From the NCBI RefSeq assembly GCF_900112645.1, contig NZ_FOMO01000013.1:38492-102491 (forward strand): a stretch of DNA of 64,000 nucleotides, in the 5' to 3' direction. A program made the translations under genes and the position numbers. The notes under the pieces are model-generated. The model had not been told where the DNA came from. It did not search any database and saw only the letters and a list, made by a program, of their open reading frames with translations. Of the stretch, positions 9,288 through 18,160 are shown piece after piece. The stretch comes from Phytopseudomonas straminea. Its GTDB lineage: Bacteria; Pseudomonadota; Gammaproteobacteria; Pseudomonadales; Pseudomonadaceae. The number at the start of each line of letters is the position of its first letter. Position 1 is the stretch's first letter.

Positions 9288-10535
9288 ATGGCCCTAGCAG
9301 TGCCCAATGCCGAGGTCGCCGGCCCTACGCTCAAGCAGCGGCTGGCGCGCGCCGAGCGGATGAATCGCCTGAAATCCCAGGCCCTGATCCTGCCGTTGGT
9401 GCTGTTTCTCGTCTTCACCTTTCTGGTGCCGATCGTGGCGCTGCTCAACCGCAGCGTGGATAACCCGGACGTGGTCGGCTCGCTGCCGCGCACCGTCGAA
9501 GCCATCGACAGCTGGGACGGCCGCGGCCTGCCCGAAGAGCCGGTCTACAAGGCGCTGGCCCTGGACCTGGCCGACGCCCGCGAACAACAGAAGCTGGGCG
9601 ATCTGTCCAAGCGCCTGAACATGGAGCTGGCCGGCTATCGCAGCCTGCTGGCCAAGACCGGCCGCTCGCTGCCGTTCGAAGCCGAGCCTGCTTCCTACAA
9701 GGATGCGCTGGAATCCTTCGACGAGCGCTGGGGCGACCCTGCCTACTGGCAGGTGATTCGCCGCAACAGCAGCTCGTGGACGTCCTACTACCTGCTCGCT
9801 GCGCTGGATCATCGCGTCGACGACTCCGGCGCCGTGGTCAAGACCACCCCGGACCAGGCCATCTATCTCGACATCTTCGCCCGCACCTTCTGGATGGGCG
9901 CGGTGATCACCGCCATCTGCCTGGCGCTGGCCTATCCGCTGGCGTATCTCTTGGCCAACCTGCCGACCCGCCAGGGCAACCTGCTGATGATCATGGTGCT
10001 GCTGCCGTTCTGGACGTCGATCCTGGTGCGCGTGGCGGCGTGGATCGTGCTGCTGCAGTCCGGCGGGCTGATCAACACGGCGCTGATCAAGCTGGGGCTG
10101 ATCGACCAGCCGCTGGAGCTGGTGTTCAACCGCGCCGGGGTGTACATCTCCATGGTGCACATCATGCTGCCGTTCATGATCCTGCCGATCTACAGCGTCA
10201 TGAAAGGCATTTCGCCGACCTACATGCGCGCCGCGATTTCCCTGGGCTGTCACCCGTTCGCCAGCTTCTGGCGGGTGTACTTCCCGCAGACCCTGGCCGG
10301 TGTCGGCGCCGGTTGCCTGCTGGTGTTCATCCTGTCCATCGGCTACTACATCACGCCTGCGCTGCTCGGCAGCCCGAGCGACCAGATGGTCAGCTACTTC
10401 GTCGCCTTCTACACCAACACCACCATCAACTGGGGCATGGCCACCGCGCTGGGCGGCTTGCTGCTGGTCGCCACGCTGCTGCTCTACGTGGTGTACAGCT
10501 GGTTGGTGGGTGCGGGTCGGTTGCGTCTGGGTTAA
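9288..10535 (+). CDS. agtC: ABC transporter permease 1 (PotB-like) with large N-terminal insertion
   Basis: The 415-residue inner-membrane permease has TM1 at about residues 30-50. About 150 residues of hydrophilic sequence precede TM2 (FWMGAVITAICLALAYPLAYLL, about 205-226), so a sizeable domain is predicted in the periplasm. The EAA-type loop (MRAAISLGCHPFASFWRVYFPQ) that contacts the ATPase is present. PotB-type permeases are usually near 280-310 residues, so the insertion explains the extra length. It belongs to the agt operon. Confidence 0.87.
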   Translation: MALAVPNAEVAGPTLKQRLARAERMNRLKSQALILPLVLFLVFTFLVPIVALLNRSVDNPDVVGSLPRTVEAIDSWDGRGLPEEPVYKALALDLADAREQQKLGDLSKRLNMELAGYRSLLAKTGRSLPFEAEPASYKDALESFDERWGDPAYWQVIRRNSSSWTSYYLLAALDHRVDDSGAVVKTTPDQAIYLDIFARTFWMGAVITAICLALAYPLAYLLANLPTRQGNLLMIMVLLPFWTSILVRVAAWIVLLQSGGLINTALIKLGLIDQPLELVFNRAGVYISMVHIMLPFMILPIYSVMKGISPTYMRAAISLGCHPFASFWRVYFPQTLAGVGAGCLLVFILSIGYYITPALLGSPSDQMVSYFVAFYTNTTINWGMATALGGLLLVATLLLYVVYSWLVGAGRLRLG

Positions 10536-10552
10536 CGAGCGGAGATTAGAAA

Positions 10553-11380
10553 ATGCTGAGTCCTTATATGTCTCCCGTTGAGCGCGCCTGGTACTACGGT
10601 TTGCGCTTGCTCTGCGGCCTGGTGCTGTTGTTCCTGGTGCTGCCGATCCTGGTCATCGTGCCGCTGTCGTTCAACTCCGGCACCTTTCTGATCTACCCGA
10701 TGCAAGGGTTCTCGATGCGCTGGTACGAGGACTTCTTCGGCTCGGCCGGCTGGATGCGTGCGCTGAAGAACAGCATGATCATTGCCCCGGCAGCGACCGT
10801 GCTGGCGATGATTCTCGGCACCCTGGCGGCCATCGGCCTGACCCGCTCGGAGTTTCGCGGCAAGGCGCTGGTGATGAGCCTGCTGATCTCGCCCATGGTG
10901 GTGCCGGTGGTCATCGTCGGCGTTGCCAGCTATCTGTTCTTCGCACCGCTGGGCCTGGCCAACGGTTACCTGTCGCTGATCGTGGTGCACGCGGTACTGG
11001 GCGTGCCCTTCGTGATCATCACCGTGTCGGCGACCCTGCAGGGCTTCAACTACAACCTAGTACGCGCGGCGGCCAGCCTCGGCGCCTCGCCGATCACTGC
11101 GTTCCGCCGGGTGACCCTGCCACTGATCGCACCGGGCGTGATCTCCGGCGCGCTGTTCGCCTTCGCCACGTCGTTCGATGAGGTGGTGGTCACCCTGTTC
11201 CTCGCCGGCCCCGAGCAGGTCACCCTGCCACGGCAGATGTTCAGCGGTATCCGCGAGAACCTCAGCCCGACCATCGCCGCCGCGGCGACCCTGCTAATCG
11301 GCTTCTCGATTCTGCTGCTGCTGACCCTGGAATGGCTGCGCGGGCGCAGCGAGAAGATGCGCACCCAGGTCAGCGAATAA
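10553..11380 (+). CDS. agtD: ABC transporter permease 2 (PotC-like)
   Basis: The 275-residue PotC-type permease has about six transmembrane helices and the EAA loop VRAAASLGASPITAFRRVTLPLIAPG. The start ATG lies 17 bp after the agtC stop, behind GCGGAG. It is the last gene of the agt transport operon and is followed by a strong intrinsic terminator. Confidence 0.9.
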   Translation: MLSPYMSPVERAWYYGLRLLCGLVLLFLVLPILVIVPLSFNSGTFLIYPMQGFSMRWYEDFFGSAGWMRALKNSMIIAPAATVLAMILGTLAAIGLTRSEFRGKALVMSLLISPMVVPVVIVGVASYLFFAPLGLANGYLSLIVVHAVLGVPFVIITVSATLQGFNYNLVRAAASLGASPITAFRRVTLPLIAPGVISGALFAFATSFDEVVVTLFLAGPEQVTLPRQMFSGIRENLSPTIAAAATLLIGFSILLLLTLEWLRGRSEKMRTQVSE

Positions 11381-11403
11381 GCGTTTTCGCGGCGTAGCCG
11401 TAG

Positions 11404-11437
11404 CCGCCGCAGCCCTTTGGGTTGCGGCGGTTTTTTT
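11404..11437 (+). terminator. Rho-independent terminator of agtABCD
   Basis: A 12-bp stem (CCGCCGCAGCCC pairing with GGGTTGCGGCGG, one G-T pair) with a TTT loop is followed by seven T residues. It sits 24 bp after the agtD stop and separates the agt operon from the sigma54 activator gene. Confidence 0.88.
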
Positions 11438-11532
11438 ATGCCGCCGTTTTCGCTCGCGCCCTGGCGGGTTTTCATGCCTGTCGTCGTCTGCGAGTACACT
11501 GCCAGGTCTTCCGCCCGTACCTGGAAAGCCCG

Positions 11533-12900
11533 ATGGATTTCGACGACCCCAGTTTTCGCGAGTTGCTCGACGCGCTGCACGACGGCGTCTACATCACCGA
11601 CGCCGACGGCATCACCCTCAAGGTCAATGGTGCCTACGAGCGGTTGACCGGTCTGCGCAGCGAGGATGTGGTCGGCCAGCACATGCAGGCGCTGGTGGAG
11701 CAGGGCGTGATCTCCCAGTCGGTGTCCCTGCGGGTGCTCAAGGAGGGTCGCGCCCTGTCGCTGATGCAGAGCGTCAGCCAGGGCAAGCGCCTGCTGGTCA
11801 GTGGCACGCCGATTCTCGATACGGCCGGCCGCGTGCGTTATGTGGTCAGCACGGTGCGCGACATGACCGAACTGCTGCGCATCAAGCACGAACGCGATGA
11901 ACTGCAGCAGCTCAAGCAGTTGCGCAACAGCACCGCGAAGCTGCACGCCGGCCAGCGTGACGATTTGCTCGATGCCTCGCCGGTGGCCAACCTGCCGGCT
12001 TCCGGGCGCCTGTTCGCCCAGGCCCGGCAGGTGGCCGCCAGCGACGTGAAGGTGCTGCTGCAAGGCGAAACCGGCGTCGGCAAGACGCTGATCGCCCAGT
12101 ACATCCACAAGCGCAGCCCGCGCGCGGCCCAGCCGTTCCTGGCACTCAACTGCGGTGCGTTGCCGGAGAACCTGATCGAGGCCGAGCTGTTCGGCTACGT
12201 GGCGGGTGCCTTCACCGGCGCCGGCAGCAAGGGCAAGCGCGGGCTGCTCGAGCTGGCCCATCAGGGCACGGTGTTTCTCGACGAGATCGGCGACCTGCCG
12301 CTGGCCCTGCAGGTCAAGCTGCTCAAGGTGATCGAGGAGAGCCGCTTCATCCCGGTGGGCGGCCTGGAGCTCAAGGAAGTGGACGTGCGCATCATCACCG
12401 CCACTCACCATGACCTGCGTCAGATGGTCGCCGAAGGGCACTTTCGCGCCGACCTTTATTACCGCCTCAACGTCGTGCCGATCCATATTCCCGCGCTGCG
12501 CGAGCGACCGGAGGAGATTCAGCCACTGCTCGATTTCTACCTGGCCGAATTCAACGCTCGTTACGGGCGGGAACTGGCCTGGGGGCTGGAAGCCCTGGAT
12601 GCGCTCACCGATTACGCCTGGCCCGGCAACATCCGCGAGCTGATCAACCTGGTCGAGCGGCTGGTGGTGACCTGTACCGGCGAGGCCGTGGAGCTGTTCG
12701 ACCTGCCCGAGGAAATGCGCGCCCTGCCGGCGAGCCCCAGGGAAGGCAGCCTGCCGCTGCGCAAGCAGGTCGAGCAGCTCGAACGGCGGCTGATCCGCGA
12801 TGCGCTGGTGCAGCACAAGACCACCCGTGAAGCCGCCAGGGCGCTTGGCTTGAGCCAGGCGACGCTGGTGCAGAAGATGAAGCGCTGGGAGCAAGGCTGA
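11533..12900 (+). CDS. Sigma54-dependent activator (PAS-AAA+-Fis)
   Basis: The 455-residue enhancer-binding protein has an N-terminal PAS sensor (about 8-120, with HDGVYITDADGITLKVN). The AAA+ domain has Walker A GETGVGKT (178-185), the sigma54-contacting GAFTGA loop (225-230) and Walker B VFLDEIGDLP, and a Fis-type HTH (TREAARALGLSQATLVQKMKRW) closes the protein. The ATG at 11533 is chosen because it begins directly before the PAS domain. It immediately precedes a long inverted repeat and a -24/-12 promoter, so it very likely activates the following dehydrogenase operon. It recalls GhbR-type activators reported next to the 4-hydroxybutyrate dehydrogenase gene in Cupriavidus. Confidence 0.87.
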   Translation: MDFDDPSFRELLDALHDGVYITDADGITLKVNGAYERLTGLRSEDVVGQHMQALVEQGVISQSVSLRVLKEGRALSLMQSVSQGKRLLVSGTPILDTAGRVRYVVSTVRDMTELLRIKHERDELQQLKQLRNSTAKLHAGQRDDLLDASPVANLPASGRLFAQARQVAASDVKVLLQGETGVGKTLIAQYIHKRSPRAAQPFLALNCGALPENLIEAELFGYVAGAFTGAGSKGKRGLLELAHQGTVFLDEIGDLPLALQVKLLKVIEESRFIPVGGLELKEVDVRIITATHHDLRQMVAEGHFRADLYYRLNVVPIHIPALRERPEEIQPLLDFYLAEFNARYGRELAWGLEALDALTDYAWPGNIRELINLVERLVVTCTGEAVELFDLPEEMRALPASPREGSLPLRKQVEQLERRLIRDALVQHKTTREAARALGLSQATLVQKMKRWEQG

Positions 12901-12903
12901 TTG

Positions 12904-12940
12904 GAAAATGGATCAAATGGCGGTGATTTGATCCATTTTC
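12904..12940. promoter_or_regulatory. Perfect 15-bp inverted repeat, probable upstream activator site
   Basis: GAAAATGGATCAAAT and its exact complement ATTTGATCCATTTTC flank a 7-bp centre. It starts 4 bp after the activator stop and ends about 71 bp before the -24 element. There is no T-tract, so a terminator is less likely than a dimer binding site for the adjacent sigma54 activator. Confidence 0.65.
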
Positions 12941-13011
12941 TGATCGAAAGCCACCGCCGCTAACCTGTGACATATCGACGCAACCCTTCTACGGCGAGGG
13001 TTTCGCGAGGC

Positions 13012-13027
13012 TGGCACAGGAATCGCT
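13012..13027 (+). promoter_or_regulatory. Sigma54 (-24/-12) promoter
   Basis: TGGCACAGGAATCGCT contains GG at 13013-13014 and GC at 13025-13026, the diagnostic 12-bp offset of RpoN promoters, and TGGCAC matches the -24 consensus well. It lies about 50 bp before the dehydrogenase start, which predicts a short leader, and downstream of a palindromic activator site. Confidence 0.75.
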
Positions 13028-13077
13028 ATGACAGGCCCGAACCCGTCCGCAAGACAACGCACAAAAAGGGCCTGATG

Positions 13078-14226
13078 ATGACTATTTCCGCCTTCAAGAT
13101 CGCCAATAAGCTGCTCACCGGGCAGGGCGCCGTCGAGCAACTGGCGCACGAACTGCCCCGCCTGAACATCGCCAACCCGCTAATCGTCACCGACGCCATC
13201 CTGATCAAGTCGGGCACCGTGGACCACGTGCTCAAGCAGCTCGGCGAGCGTGCTTACGGCATTTTCGACGGTGTGGAGCCGGAGCCCGAAATTGCCATCG
13301 TCGAGGCCTGCGCCAAGGTGTACCGCGACGGCGGCCATGACGGCCTGATCGGCGTCGGCGGTGGCAGCGCCATCGACATCGCCAAGGCGGTGGCCGGTTA
13401 CGTCGGTCATGACGGCGCGCTGGAAGAGCTGTTCGGCATCGATCAGGTCAAGCGCAAGGGCCCGCCGCTGATCGCCATCCCGACCACCGCCGGCACCGGC
13501 TCGGAAGTGACCAACGTATCGATCCTGTCGGACAAGAAGGCGCAGCTTAAAAAAGGCATCGTCAGCGACTACCTGCTGCCCGATGTGGCCCTGGTCAGCC
13601 CGGTGATGACCCTGACCTGCCCGCGCAGCGTGACGGCCGCCAGCGGCGTCGATGCCCTGGTGCACGCGGTGGAATCGTACCTGTCGGTGCATGCCTCGCC
13701 GATCACCGATGCCCTGGCCATCGGCGCCATCAGGCGGATCGCCAAGGCGCTGCCCAAAGCCTACGCCAACCCGGCCGACATCAAGGCACGCGAAGACATG
13801 GCCACCGCCAGCTTGATGGCCGGCATGGCCTTCGGCAACGCCGGTGTCGGCGCCGTGCATGCGCTCGCTTACCCGCTAGGTGGGCGCTTCAACATCGCCC
13901 ATGGGGTCAGCAACGCCTTGCTGCTGCCCTACGTGATGGCCTGGAACAAACTGGCCTGCGTCGAGCGCATGGCCGAGATTGCCAGCGCTCTGGGCGTGCA
14001 AACGCACGGCCTGAGCGACAAGGCCGCCGCCGACCTGGCCGTCGAGGCCATGGCCGAGCTGTGTGCCAGCGTCGACATTCCCAAGGGTATGCGCAGCTTC
14101 AACGTGCCCGAGGACGCCATCCCGGCCATGGCCGAGGAGGCCAGCAAGATCGACCGCCTGATGCGCAACAACCCGCGGCGCCTGACCGCCGGTGATATCG
14201 AGCAGATCTACCGCGCCGCCTACTGA
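13078..14226 (+). CDS. Iron-containing alcohol dehydrogenase, probable 4-hydroxybutyrate dehydrogenase
   Basis: The 382-residue group III Fe-ADH has the NAD-binding GVGGGSAIDIAKAVA motif (about 96-110), PTTAGTGSEVT, and metal-ligand regions SGVDALVHAVES and GRFNIAHGVSNALLLP. ATG 13078 has better spacing from AAGGG than the ATG one codon earlier. It is first in a sigma54 operon with a permease and a GabD-type dehydrogenase. An alcohol dehydrogenase feeding succinate semialdehyde implies 4-hydroxybutyrate as substrate (inference). 5-hydroxyvalerate feeding glutarate semialdehyde is an alternative. Confidence 0.8.
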   Translation: MTISAFKIANKLLTGQGAVEQLAHELPRLNIANPLIVTDAILIKSGTVDHVLKQLGERAYGIFDGVEPEPEIAIVEACAKVYRDGGHDGLIGVGGGSAIDIAKAVAGYVGHDGALEELFGIDQVKRKGPPLIAIPTTAGTGSEVTNVSILSDKKAQLKKGIVSDYLLPDVALVSPVMTLTCPRSVTAASGVDALVHAVESYLSVHASPITDALAIGAIRRIAKALPKAYANPADIKAREDMATASLMAGMAFGNAGVGAVHALAYPLGGRFNIAHGVSNALLLPYVMAWNKLACVERMAEIASALGVQTHGLSDKAAADLAVEAMAELCASVDIPKGMRSFNVPEDAIPAMAEEASKIDRLMRNNPRRLTAGDIEQIYRAAY

Positions 14227-14314
14227 CCCATCCGCTGCACCTGATGAAAGCGCCCCGGTTCCGTCGGGGCGTGCTGGTTTACGACCGATACTAATAACAC
14301 TAGGTAAATCCACG

Positions 14315-15688
14315 ATGTCCGAGCTGCATCAACAAGCCCCGGAAGCGCCTTACACGCCCCTGGGGCCATTCAAGCTGCGCCTGCCTTTCATCCACTACCG
14401 CTTTGAGATCTCCGACTACATGCAGGGCCTGCTCATGTGTGCGGTGGATCTGGCGGCGATCCCGCTGATGACCGAGTTCCTCGGCATGCCCTTCGAGGTG
14501 GCGCTGGCGGTGGTCATGCTCAACGGCCTGCTGTACCTGGTGCACCACCTGCTCGGCGACCCGGTGGTGCCAGGCTGGATCACCCCGGCCATCCCCATGC
14601 TCATGGCCTATTGCGCCCAGTTCCCGGAGGGCCCTGAGCGGGTGCATGCGCTGATCGCCTTCCAGCTGATGCTGGGGGTATTTTCCATCGGCCTGGGCAT
14701 GACCGGCATGGCGCGCAAGGTGGTGTCGCTGGTGCCCTCGGCCCTCAAGGCGGGGATCATCATGGGCGCCGGCCTCAGCGCGGTGGTCACCGTGTTCAAG
14801 GAAGGCGGTCGTTTCGATGCCTTTCCCTGGACCATTTCCATTGCTATCGGCGTGGCCTTCTACCTGGTGTTCTCCATGCACTTCCAGGCGCTGAAGAAGC
14901 GCAGCCGCTTCTGGTGGAATTTCGCCAAGCTGGGCATCTTCCCGATCATTCTCCTGGCAGTGATCGTCGCGCCGATCTTTGGCGAGGCGCCGTGGCCGAA
15001 CATCGAGTGGGGCATCAGCAAGCCGGACTTCGTCACCCTGTGGCAGGAATACACCGTGTTCGGCCTCGGCATGCCGCCGTTGATGATGTTTCTCACCGCC
15101 CTGCCCACGGTGTTGGCCGCCTATCTGGTGGTGTTCGGCGACGTGCTCAGCAACAAGGCGATCCTCGAGGAAGGCGGCAAGGTGCGCACCGACGAGAAGA
15201 TCGACTTCAACCCCAATCGTTCGCACCTGATCTTCGGCGGGCGTAATGCCTTCATGAGCGTGTTCGGCCCTGACGTGGCCATGTGCGGGCCGCAGTGGGC
15301 GGCCATGCAGGTGGTGATCACCGAACGCTTCAAGGGTGGCCCCAAGGCGATGAAGTCTATCTACGGCGGAGTCGGCTCGTTCCGCTGGGGCACCAACACC
15401 GGCCTGCTGCTGTTGCCGGTGGTCACTCTGGTGCAGCCGATTCTCGGCGTGGCGCTGGCGCTGACCCTGCTGATCCAGGGTTACGTCAGCGTGCGCCTGG
15501 GCATCATGGAGGCGCGCAGCCAGCGTGACCTGGGTATCGCCGGGGTGATAGGCGCGGTATTGGCGATCAAGGGCGCCGCCTGGGCGTTCGCCATCGGCCT
15601 GGGCCTGTGCGTACTGATCTACGGCACGCGTTTCTTCCGCGGCGAGAACGACCAGACCTTCAGCAAGGATCTGCCGCCGGCAGAGTGA
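14315..15688 (+). CDS. NCS2-like (xanthine/uracil permease-type) membrane transporter
   Basis: The 457-residue polytopic protein has about 12-14 hydrophobic segments and a cytoplasmic N-terminus ending LPFIHYRFEISDYMQGLLM. Its general character resembles the NCS2/SLC23-SulP superfamily, but I do not see the classic nucleobase-permease signature, so the substrate is unknown. Its position between an alcohol dehydrogenase and a semialdehyde dehydrogenase suggests it imports the operon substrate, possibly 4-hydroxybutyrate. Confidence 0.6.
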   Translation: MSELHQQAPEAPYTPLGPFKLRLPFIHYRFEISDYMQGLLMCAVDLAAIPLMTEFLGMPFEVALAVVMLNGLLYLVHHLLGDPVVPGWITPAIPMLMAYCAQFPEGPERVHALIAFQLMLGVFSIGLGMTGMARKVVSLVPSALKAGIIMGAGLSAVVTVFKEGGRFDAFPWTISIAIGVAFYLVFSMHFQALKKRSRFWWNFAKLGIFPIILLAVIVAPIFGEAPWPNIEWGISKPDFVTLWQEYTVFGLGMPPLMMFLTALPTVLAAYLVVFGDVLSNKAILEEGGKVRTDEKIDFNPNRSHLIFGGRNAFMSVFGPDVAMCGPQWAAMQVVITERFKGGPKAMKSIYGGVGSFRWGTNTGLLLLPVVTLVQPILGVALALTLLIQGYVSVRLGIMEARSQRDLGIAGVIGAVLAIKGAAWAFAIGLGLCVLIYGTRFFRGENDQTFSKDLPPAE

Positions 15689-15746
15689 CCGCTTTCCCTC
15701 TCATCATTACCGCCAGGGCATCAGGCCCTGGCCGGAGGAGTCAATC

Positions 15747-17198
15747 ATGCAACTCAACGATCCCGATCTGCTGCGTCACCAGGCCTATGTCGACGGCCAG
15801 TGGTGCAATGCCGCCGATGGCCGTGCCACGGAAATCTTCAACCCGGCCAATGGCCAATCCCTGGGCCTGGTACCCAATCTGGGCGCCGAGGAAACCCGCC
15901 GCGCCATCGAGGCCGCCCAGGCGGCGCAGCCAGCCTGGCACGCGCTGACCGCCAAGGAGCGCGCCGCGCGCCTGCGCACATGGTACGAACTGATGCTCGC
16001 CAATCAGGACGACCTGGCGCAGATCATGACCGCCGAGCAGGGCAAGCCGCTGGCCGAAGCGCGGGGTGAAGTGCTGTACGCCGCTTCGTTCATCGAGTGG
16101 TTCGCCGAGGAAGCCAAACGCGTCTATGGCGACACCATTCCGGGCCATCAAGCTGACAAGCGGTTGATCGTCACCAAGGAGCCGATCGGTGTGGCTGCGG
16201 CGATCACCCCGTGGAATTTTCCGGCGGCGATGATCACCCGCAAGGCCGGGCCGGCCCTCGCTGCCGGCTGCGCCATGGTGCTCAAACCGGCGCCGCAGAC
16301 GCCGTTCAGCGCCCTGGCGCTGGCCGTGCTGGCCGAGCGCGCCGGCATTCCGGCCGGCCTGTTCAGCGTGCTGCCGGCCGATGCCGAGCGCTCCCGCGAA
16401 GTGGGCGGTGAGCTGTGCGCCAACCCCATCGTGCGCAAGCTGTCGTTCACCGGCTCCACCGGTGTCGGCATCAAGCTGATGGAGCAGTGCGCGCCGACCC
16501 TGAAGAAGCTGTCTCTGGAACTGGGCGGTAATGCGCCATTCATCGTCTTCGACGATGCCGACCTGGACGCTGCGGTCGAGGGCGCCATGGTCGCCAAGTA
16601 CCGCAACGCCGGGCAGACCTGCGTGTGCGCCAACCGTCTCTACGTGCAGGACGGCGTGTACGATGACTTCGCCGAGAAGCTCGCGGCGGCGGTGGCAAAA
16701 CTCAAGGTCGGGTCGGGCACCGAGGCCGGCGTGACCACTGGCCCGCTGATCGACGCCAACGCCGTGGCCAAGGTGCAGAGCCATCTGGCCGATGCGCTGG
16801 AGAAGGGCGCCAGGGTGCTGCAGGGCGGTCAGGCGCTGGGCGGCAATTTCTTCGCACCCACCGTGCTGGCCGACGTGACTAGCGCCATGCGCGTGGCCCG
16901 CGAGGAGACCTTCGGCCCGCTGGCGCCGCTGTTCCGCTTCAGCGACGAAGCTGAAGTGGTGCGCCAGGCCAACGATACCGAGTTCGGCCTGGCCGGCTAT
17001 TTCTACACCCGCGACCTGGCCCGCGCCTTCCGTGTCGGCGAGGCGCTGGAGTACGGCATGATCGGCATCAACACCGGGCTGATCTCCAATGAGGTGGCGC
17101 CGTTCGGCGGCATCAAGGCGTCCGGCCTGGGGCGTGAAGGCTCCAAGTACGGGTTGGACGAGTACCTGGAGATCAAGTACCTCTGCCTGGGTATCTGA
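15747..17198 (+). CDS. gabD: Succinate/glutarate-semialdehyde dehydrogenase (GabD family)
   Basis: The 483-residue NAD(P)-dependent aldehyde dehydrogenase is strikingly GabD-like along its whole length, for example IEWFAEEAKRVYGDTIPGHQ, ITPWNFPAAMITRKAGPALAAG and GIKASGLGREGSKYG. The general base is Glu258 (LELGGN) and the nucleophile is Cys292 (GQTCVCANR). It oxidises succinate semialdehyde to succinate. It is last in the sigma54 operon, 58 bp after the permease. This may be a paralogue of a gabDT-borne copy elsewhere in the genome. Confidence 0.85.
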   Translation: MQLNDPDLLRHQAYVDGQWCNAADGRATEIFNPANGQSLGLVPNLGAEETRRAIEAAQAAQPAWHALTAKERAARLRTWYELMLANQDDLAQIMTAEQGKPLAEARGEVLYAASFIEWFAEEAKRVYGDTIPGHQADKRLIVTKEPIGVAAAITPWNFPAAMITRKAGPALAAGCAMVLKPAPQTPFSALALAVLAERAGIPAGLFSVLPADAERSREVGGELCANPIVRKLSFTGSTGVGIKLMEQCAPTLKKLSLELGGNAPFIVFDDADLDAAVEGAMVAKYRNAGQTCVCANRLYVQDGVYDDFAEKLAAAVAKLKVGSGTEAGVTTGPLIDANAVAKVQSHLADALEKGARVLQGGQALGGNFFAPTVLADVTSAMRVAREETFGPLAPLFRFSDEAEVVRQANDTEFGLAGYFYTRDLARAFRVGEALEYGMIGINTGLISNEVAPFGGIKASGLGREGSKYGLDEYLEIKYLCLGI

Positions 17199-17485
17199 GG
17201 CGCCGGTACAGGCTATGGGACGTGCTTTAGCCGCGACTGGCTGTGAAACTCGCCGCTAGGGCGCCCTCCACGTAGGACAGGTAGCCCGGGTCGAACGCTG
17301 CGACACGCGGGGTCGACCTGGGTATCGCTGCGCTCAACCGCAGGATACTGGCCGCCTTTCTCGGGAGTAGGCCAAGCTTTTATTTCTGGCACCGGAGAGA
17401 ACGGTACGACCATCGGCCACGCTGGCAGCCATTCGCTCAGCGAGTACAATGCGCGCCACCGTGACCCAGCACTCAGAGGTGCGCC
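17199..17485. other. Intergenic region gabD-rpe with degenerate repeat
   Basis: This 287-bp stretch contains no convincing gene. Around 17280-17355 it carries GTAGCCCGGG...GGGTATCGCTGCGCTCAACC, a type of interspersed repeat that recurs in degenerate form after trpE (20580 and 20780). The promoter for rpe-gph should lie near its right end, but I cannot place it confidently. Confidence 0.5.
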
Positions 17486-18160
17486 ATGCAACCCTTCGCC
17501 ATCGCCCCGTCGATCCTTTCCGCCGACTTCGCCCGCCTGGGTGAGGAAGTGGACAACGTACTCGCCGCCGGGGCGGACATCGTGCATTTCGATGTCATGG
17601 ACAACCATTACGTGCCCAACCTGACCATCGGCCCGATGGTCTGCTCGGCGCTGCGCAAGTACGGCATCACTGCGCCCATCGACGCGCACCTGATGGTCAA
17701 GCCGGTGGATCGCATCATCGGCGACTTCATCGAGGCCGGCGCCTCGTACATCACCTTTCACCCGGAAGCCAGCGAGCACGTCGACCGCAGCCTGCAGTTG
17801 ATCAAGGCCGGTGGCGCCAAGGCCGGCCTGGTATTCAACCCGGCCACCCCGCTGGACGTGCTCAAGTACGTGATGGACAAGGTCGACATGATCCTGCTGA
17901 TGAGCGTCAACCCCGGCTTCGGCGGGCAGAAGTTCATCCCCGGCACCCTCGACAAGCTGCGTGAAGCCCGCGCGCTGATCGACGCCAGCGGTCGCGAGAT
18001 CCGCCTGGAAATCGACGGCGGCGTGAACGTGCAGAACATCCGCGAGATCGCCGAAGCGGGCGCCGACACCTTCGTCGCCGGCTCGGCGATCTTCAACCAG
18101 CCGGACTACAAGGCGGTGATCGACGCCATGCGCGCCGAACTGGCCCAGGTGCGTAGATGA
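17486..18160 (+). CDS. rpe: Ribulose-phosphate 3-epimerase
   Basis: The 224-residue TIM-barrel enzyme interconverts ribulose 5-phosphate and xylulose 5-phosphate in the pentose phosphate pathway. It has the family motifs APSILSADFARLGEE, HFDVMDNHYVPNLTIGP, DAHLMV and MSVNPGFGGQKFIP. The start ATG follows AGAGGTGCGCC. It overlaps gph by four bases, and rpe-gph-trpE order is conserved in Pseudomonas. Confidence 0.97.
   Translation: MQPFAIAPSILSADFARLGEEVDNVLAAGADIVHFDVMDNHYVPNLTIGPMVCSALRKYGITAPIDAHLMVKPVDRIIGDFIEAGASYITFHPEASEHVDRSLQLIKAGGAKAGLVFNPATPLDVLKYVMDKVDMILLMSVNPGFGGQKFIPGTLDKLREARALIDASGREIRLEIDGGVNVQNIREIAEAGADTFVAGSAIFNQPDYKAVIDAMRAELAQVRR

Noticed and set aside
12904..12940. Interpretation of the long inverted repeat as a terminator of the activator gene
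   Set aside because: The stem is AT-rich at its ends with no following T-tract, and its position before a sigma54 promoter better fits an activator site.
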